Assembly (NCBI GenBank): GCA_946615495.1
Contig: CAMOHY010000121.1
Location: forward strand, 1-6,765
Direction: 5' to 3'
DNA: 6,765 nucleotides
Source: an uncultured Clostridia bacterium
GTDB lineage: Bacteria > Bacillota > Clostridia > Christensenellales > Aristaeellaceae
Position 1 is the first letter of the stretch. Each line of letters begins with the position of its first letter. The position numbers and the translations under genes are program-made. The notes under the pieces are model-generated. The model had not been told where the DNA came from, ran no database searches, and worked only from the letters and a program-made list of their open reading frames with translations. This document shows, in pieces, positions 4,840 through 6,765 of the stretch.

Positions 4840-6636
4840 TTATGCCTCCGGAATATTATCCTTTCTTTCATTTTCTCTCTGCCGCTTCAGCCACACCATC
4901 AGCACGGCGATATCCGCGGGGTTGACGCCGGGAATGCGGCTGGCTTGGCCCAAGGAAAGGGGCCGGCGGGCCTGCAGCTTTTCTCTCGCTTCCAGGCGCA
5001 GCGCGTCGATAGCGGTGTAATCGGTATTAACGGGGATAGCGGTTTCTTCCATGGCCCTGGCCTGTCGGATTTGGGCCATTTCTTTTTGGAGATAGCCTTC
5101 ATATTTGATTTGTATTTCCGCCTGTTCCTTCGCGCCGTCGGTGTATTCCCAGCCCGCTGGCAAATCTAAGTGCGCCTGGGGGTGCCTGAGCTCCTTATCC
5201 ATCCCCGCGCTGGCGAGGCGCTTTACCAATTCTTCCGTTTCCCGCTGCTTTTGCTCGGCGCGGCGCAAACGTTCATCCGAAATCAGGCCCAGGGCGCGGG
5301 CACGCAATGTCAGGCGCAAATCGGCGTTGTCCTGCCGCAAATAGAGCCGGTGCTCCGCCCGGCTGGTCATCATCCGGTAGGGCTCGTCGGTGCCCTTGGT
5401 GGTCAAATCGTCGGTCATGACGCCGATATAGGCTTGGTCGCGCGTCAAAAGGAAGGGTTCCTTATTCTGGCAGTACAGACTGGCGTTGATGGCGGCGTAA
5501 ATGCCCTGGGCCGCCGCTTCCTCATAGCCGGAGGTGCCGTTGATCTGTCCGGCCATATACAGCCCCGGAATGTGCCGCGCGCCCAGATAGGGCGTGAGGG
5601 ACAAAGGATCAATGCAGTCGTATTCGATGGCGTAGGCCAGGCGGGTGAGCACGCAGTGCTCCAGCCCCGGAATGGTGCGGTACATGGCCCACTGCACATC
5701 CTCCGGCATGGAGGAGCTCATGCCCTGCACGTACCATTCGGGATAGCCCTCTCCCTCCGGCTCCAGGAAAATCTGGTGCCGGTCCTTATCGGCAAAGCGC
5801 ACAATCTTGGTTTCGATGGAGGGGCAGTACCGGGCCCCGGTGCCATTGATTTGGCCGGTAAACATGGGGGCGCGGTGCAGGTTCTGGCGGATGATTTCAT
5901 GGGTTTTTTCATTGGTCCAGGTAAGGTAACAGCTGATCTTGTTTTTCGGCGGCACATCCGTCATGAAGGAAAAGGGCGTTACGGGCTCGTCCCCCGGCTG
6001 CACGTCCATTTTATCAAAATCGATGCTGTTTTCCGCCACCCTTGCGGGAGTGCCGGTCTTGAACCGGCGCAGGGCAAAGCCCAGGTCCAAGAGCGACTTG
6101 CTCAGAAAATTGGCGGGCATCAGGCCCTGAGGACCGGCGTCCCATTCCGCTTCGCCGATGATGATGCGGCTTTTCAGGTACACGCCGGTGCACACCACCA
6201 CCGCCCGGCAGGGGATCACATCGCCCGTCAGCGTCCGAACGCCGCTGACCTTGCCGCCTTCAGTCAGTATTTCCGCCGCTTCCCCTTGGCGCAGGGTCAG
6301 GTTTTCCTGATTGAACAGGGTTTTGAGCATGCGCAGGTGGTAAGCGCGCTTGTCCGCCTGGATGCGAAGGCTATGCACGGCGGGGCCTTTCCCCCGGTTC
6401 AGCATGCGGCTTTGCAGGGTGATATCGTCCGCCGCCAGGCCCATTTCCCCGCCCAGGGCGTCCACCTCCCGCACCAGGTGCCCCTTGCCCGTGCCGCCGA
6501 TGGAGGGATTGCAGGGCATCAGCGCCACCGATTCCAGGTTCAGCGTTAAAAGCAGGGTATTCAGGCCCATACGCGCGCCGCACAGCGCGGCCTCGCACCC
6601 TGCGTGGCCCGCGCCGATTACAACAAGATCAGCCAA
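4840..6636 (-). CDS. mnmG: tRNA uridine-5-carboxymethylaminomethyl modification enzyme MnmG (GidA)
   Basis: MnmG is the FAD enzyme that, with the GTPase MnmE, installs aminomethyl or carboxymethylaminomethyl groups at C5 of wobble U34 in certain tRNAs, using folate and NADH. The 598-residue protein opens with the Rossmann motif VVIGAGHAGCEAAL (5-18). It then has MPCNPSIGG (40-48, conserved C42), NRGKGPAVHSLRIQADK (80-96), the GidA signature ARYCPSIETK (268-277, with the catalytic-type C271), HQIFLEPEGEG (287-297), and the second signature AGQINGTSGYEEAAAQGIY (362-380). The C-terminal MnmE/tRNA-binding region ends with SLGQASRIPGVNPADIAVL (561-579). The stretch before LRHPQ (483-487) is about 25 residues shorter than in Bacillus subtilis, as I recall that protein. 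The start is TTG at 6636, 9 nt after GGAGG. The neighbours commonly found with it (mnmE, rsmG, parA/parB) are absent downstream; the upstream side lies outside the window. Confidence 0.97.
   Translation of the reverse strand: MADLVVIGAGHAGCEAALCGARMGLNTLLLTLNLESVALMPCNPSIGGTGKGHLVREVDALGGEMGLAADDITLQSRMLNRGKGPAVHSLRIQADKRAYHLRMLKTLFNQENLTLRQGEAAEILTEGGKVSGVRTLTGDVIPCRAVVVCTGVYLKSRIIIGEAEWDAGPQGLMPANFLSKSLLDLGFALRRFKTGTPARVAENSIDFDKMDVQPGDEPVTPFSFMTDVPPKNKISCYLTWTNEKTHEIIRQNLHRAPMFTGQINGTGARYCPSIETKIVRFADKDRHQIFLEPEGEGYPEWYVQGMSSSMPEDVQWAMYRTIPGLEHCVLTRLAYAIEYDCIDPLSLTPYLGARHIPGLYMAGQINGTSGYEEAAAQGIYAAINASLYCQNKEPFLLTRDQAYIGVMTDDLTTKGTDEPYRMMTSRAEHRLYLRQDNADLRLTLRARALGLISDERLRRAEQKQRETEELVKRLASAGMDKELRHPQAHLDLPAGWEYTDGAKEQAEIQIKYEGYLQKEMAQIRQARAMEETAIPVNTDYTAIDALRLEAREKLQARRPLSLGQASRIPGVNPADIAVLMVWLKRQRENERKDNIPEA
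4845..4849 (-). promoter_or_regulatory. Ribosome binding site of the thioesterase inside the mnmG 3' end
   Basis: GGAGG on the minus strand lies within the last codons of mnmG, 8 nt before the thioesterase ATG. Ribosomes finishing mnmG end 3 nt from that ATG, which suits translational coupling. Confidence 0.75.
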
Positions 6637-6765
6637 AGAATCAGTCCTCCGTCTCCTATTTCATCATTTGCTCGCAAAACTGGATTTTCATTATTTTTTT
6701 GCTTGATATGAAGCGGTAATGCTGTTTTGACCTTCCATCCTATTAAAACCCGCAGCAGTATATAA
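6637..6765 (-). other. Non-coding region upstream of mnmG
   Basis: This A/T-rich 129-nt stretch contains GGAGG (6646-6650), the ribosome site of mnmG 9 nt before its TTG start. Further up there is a run of seven A on the minus strand, and a TATACT near the right edge (minus strand) that could be a -10 whose -35 would fall outside the window. I see no convincing complete promoter, no terminator for an upstream gene, and no small gene. Confidence 0.55.

Noticed and set aside
5170..6549. A 459-codon open frame on the plus strand opposite mnmG
   Set aside because: It is a mirror of the mnmG coding frame caused by GC-biased codons. Its translation has no recognisable motif, while the minus strand encodes all MnmG signatures. 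The same applies to the plus-strand frames opposite rpoD, dnaG, dgt and the thioesterase.
3935..6750. A near-repeat of the small RNA edge: GGTTAAAATAGGATGG at 3935-3950 (plus) and GGTTTTAATAGGATGG at 6735-6750 (minus)
   Set aside because: 14 of 16 bases match, but several such pairs are expected by chance in a window of this size. The second site lacks the partner arm of the hairpin and has no terminator.

Overview
The window carries five protein genes, all on the minus strand, so transcription runs from high to low coordinates. In that order they are mnmG (tRNA wobble-uridine modification), an acyl-ACP thioesterase, a dGTPase-family HD hydrolase (dgt), dnaG (primase) and rpoD (primary sigma factor, whose 3' end lies beyond position 1). 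The GC-rich DNA, strong GGAGG-type ribosome binding sites, three TTG starts, the compact sigma factor (no long insert between regions 1 and 2) and the dgt-dnaG-rpoD order point to a Bacillota (Firmicutes) bacterium. A Clostridia lineage is most likely; this is inferred from family resemblance only.

Layout. From 6637 to 6765 is the non-coding upstream region of mnmG. mnmG and the thioesterase are separated by only 3 nt and are probably translationally coupled. Between the thioesterase (ends 4102) and dgt (starts 3785) is a 316-nt gene-free stretch. It holds a near-consensus minus-strand promoter, a strong hairpin with a GNRA-type loop, and a classic intrinsic terminator. Together these outline a ~113-nt small RNA or transcription-attenuating leader, and this is the most interesting item in the window. 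dgt then has its own candidate extended -10 promoter and a short leader. dgt, dnaG and rpoD follow with 86-nt and 22-nt gaps, the Gram-positive form of the macromolecular synthesis operon.

How the genes fit together. dnaG and rpoD make the replication primase and the housekeeping sigma factor. dgt sets dNTP levels and sits where it could be co-expressed with replication. mnmG with its partner MnmE (not in the window) modifies U34 of tRNAs. The thioesterase releases fatty acids from acyl-ACP and has no evident functional link to the others.

The protein genes are intact and show family-typical motifs, apart from a shortened C-terminal linker in MnmG. I see no mobile element, CRISPR array, tRNA, rRNA or phage gene. 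The only part I cannot assign to something known is the RNA-like element at about 3896-4008.
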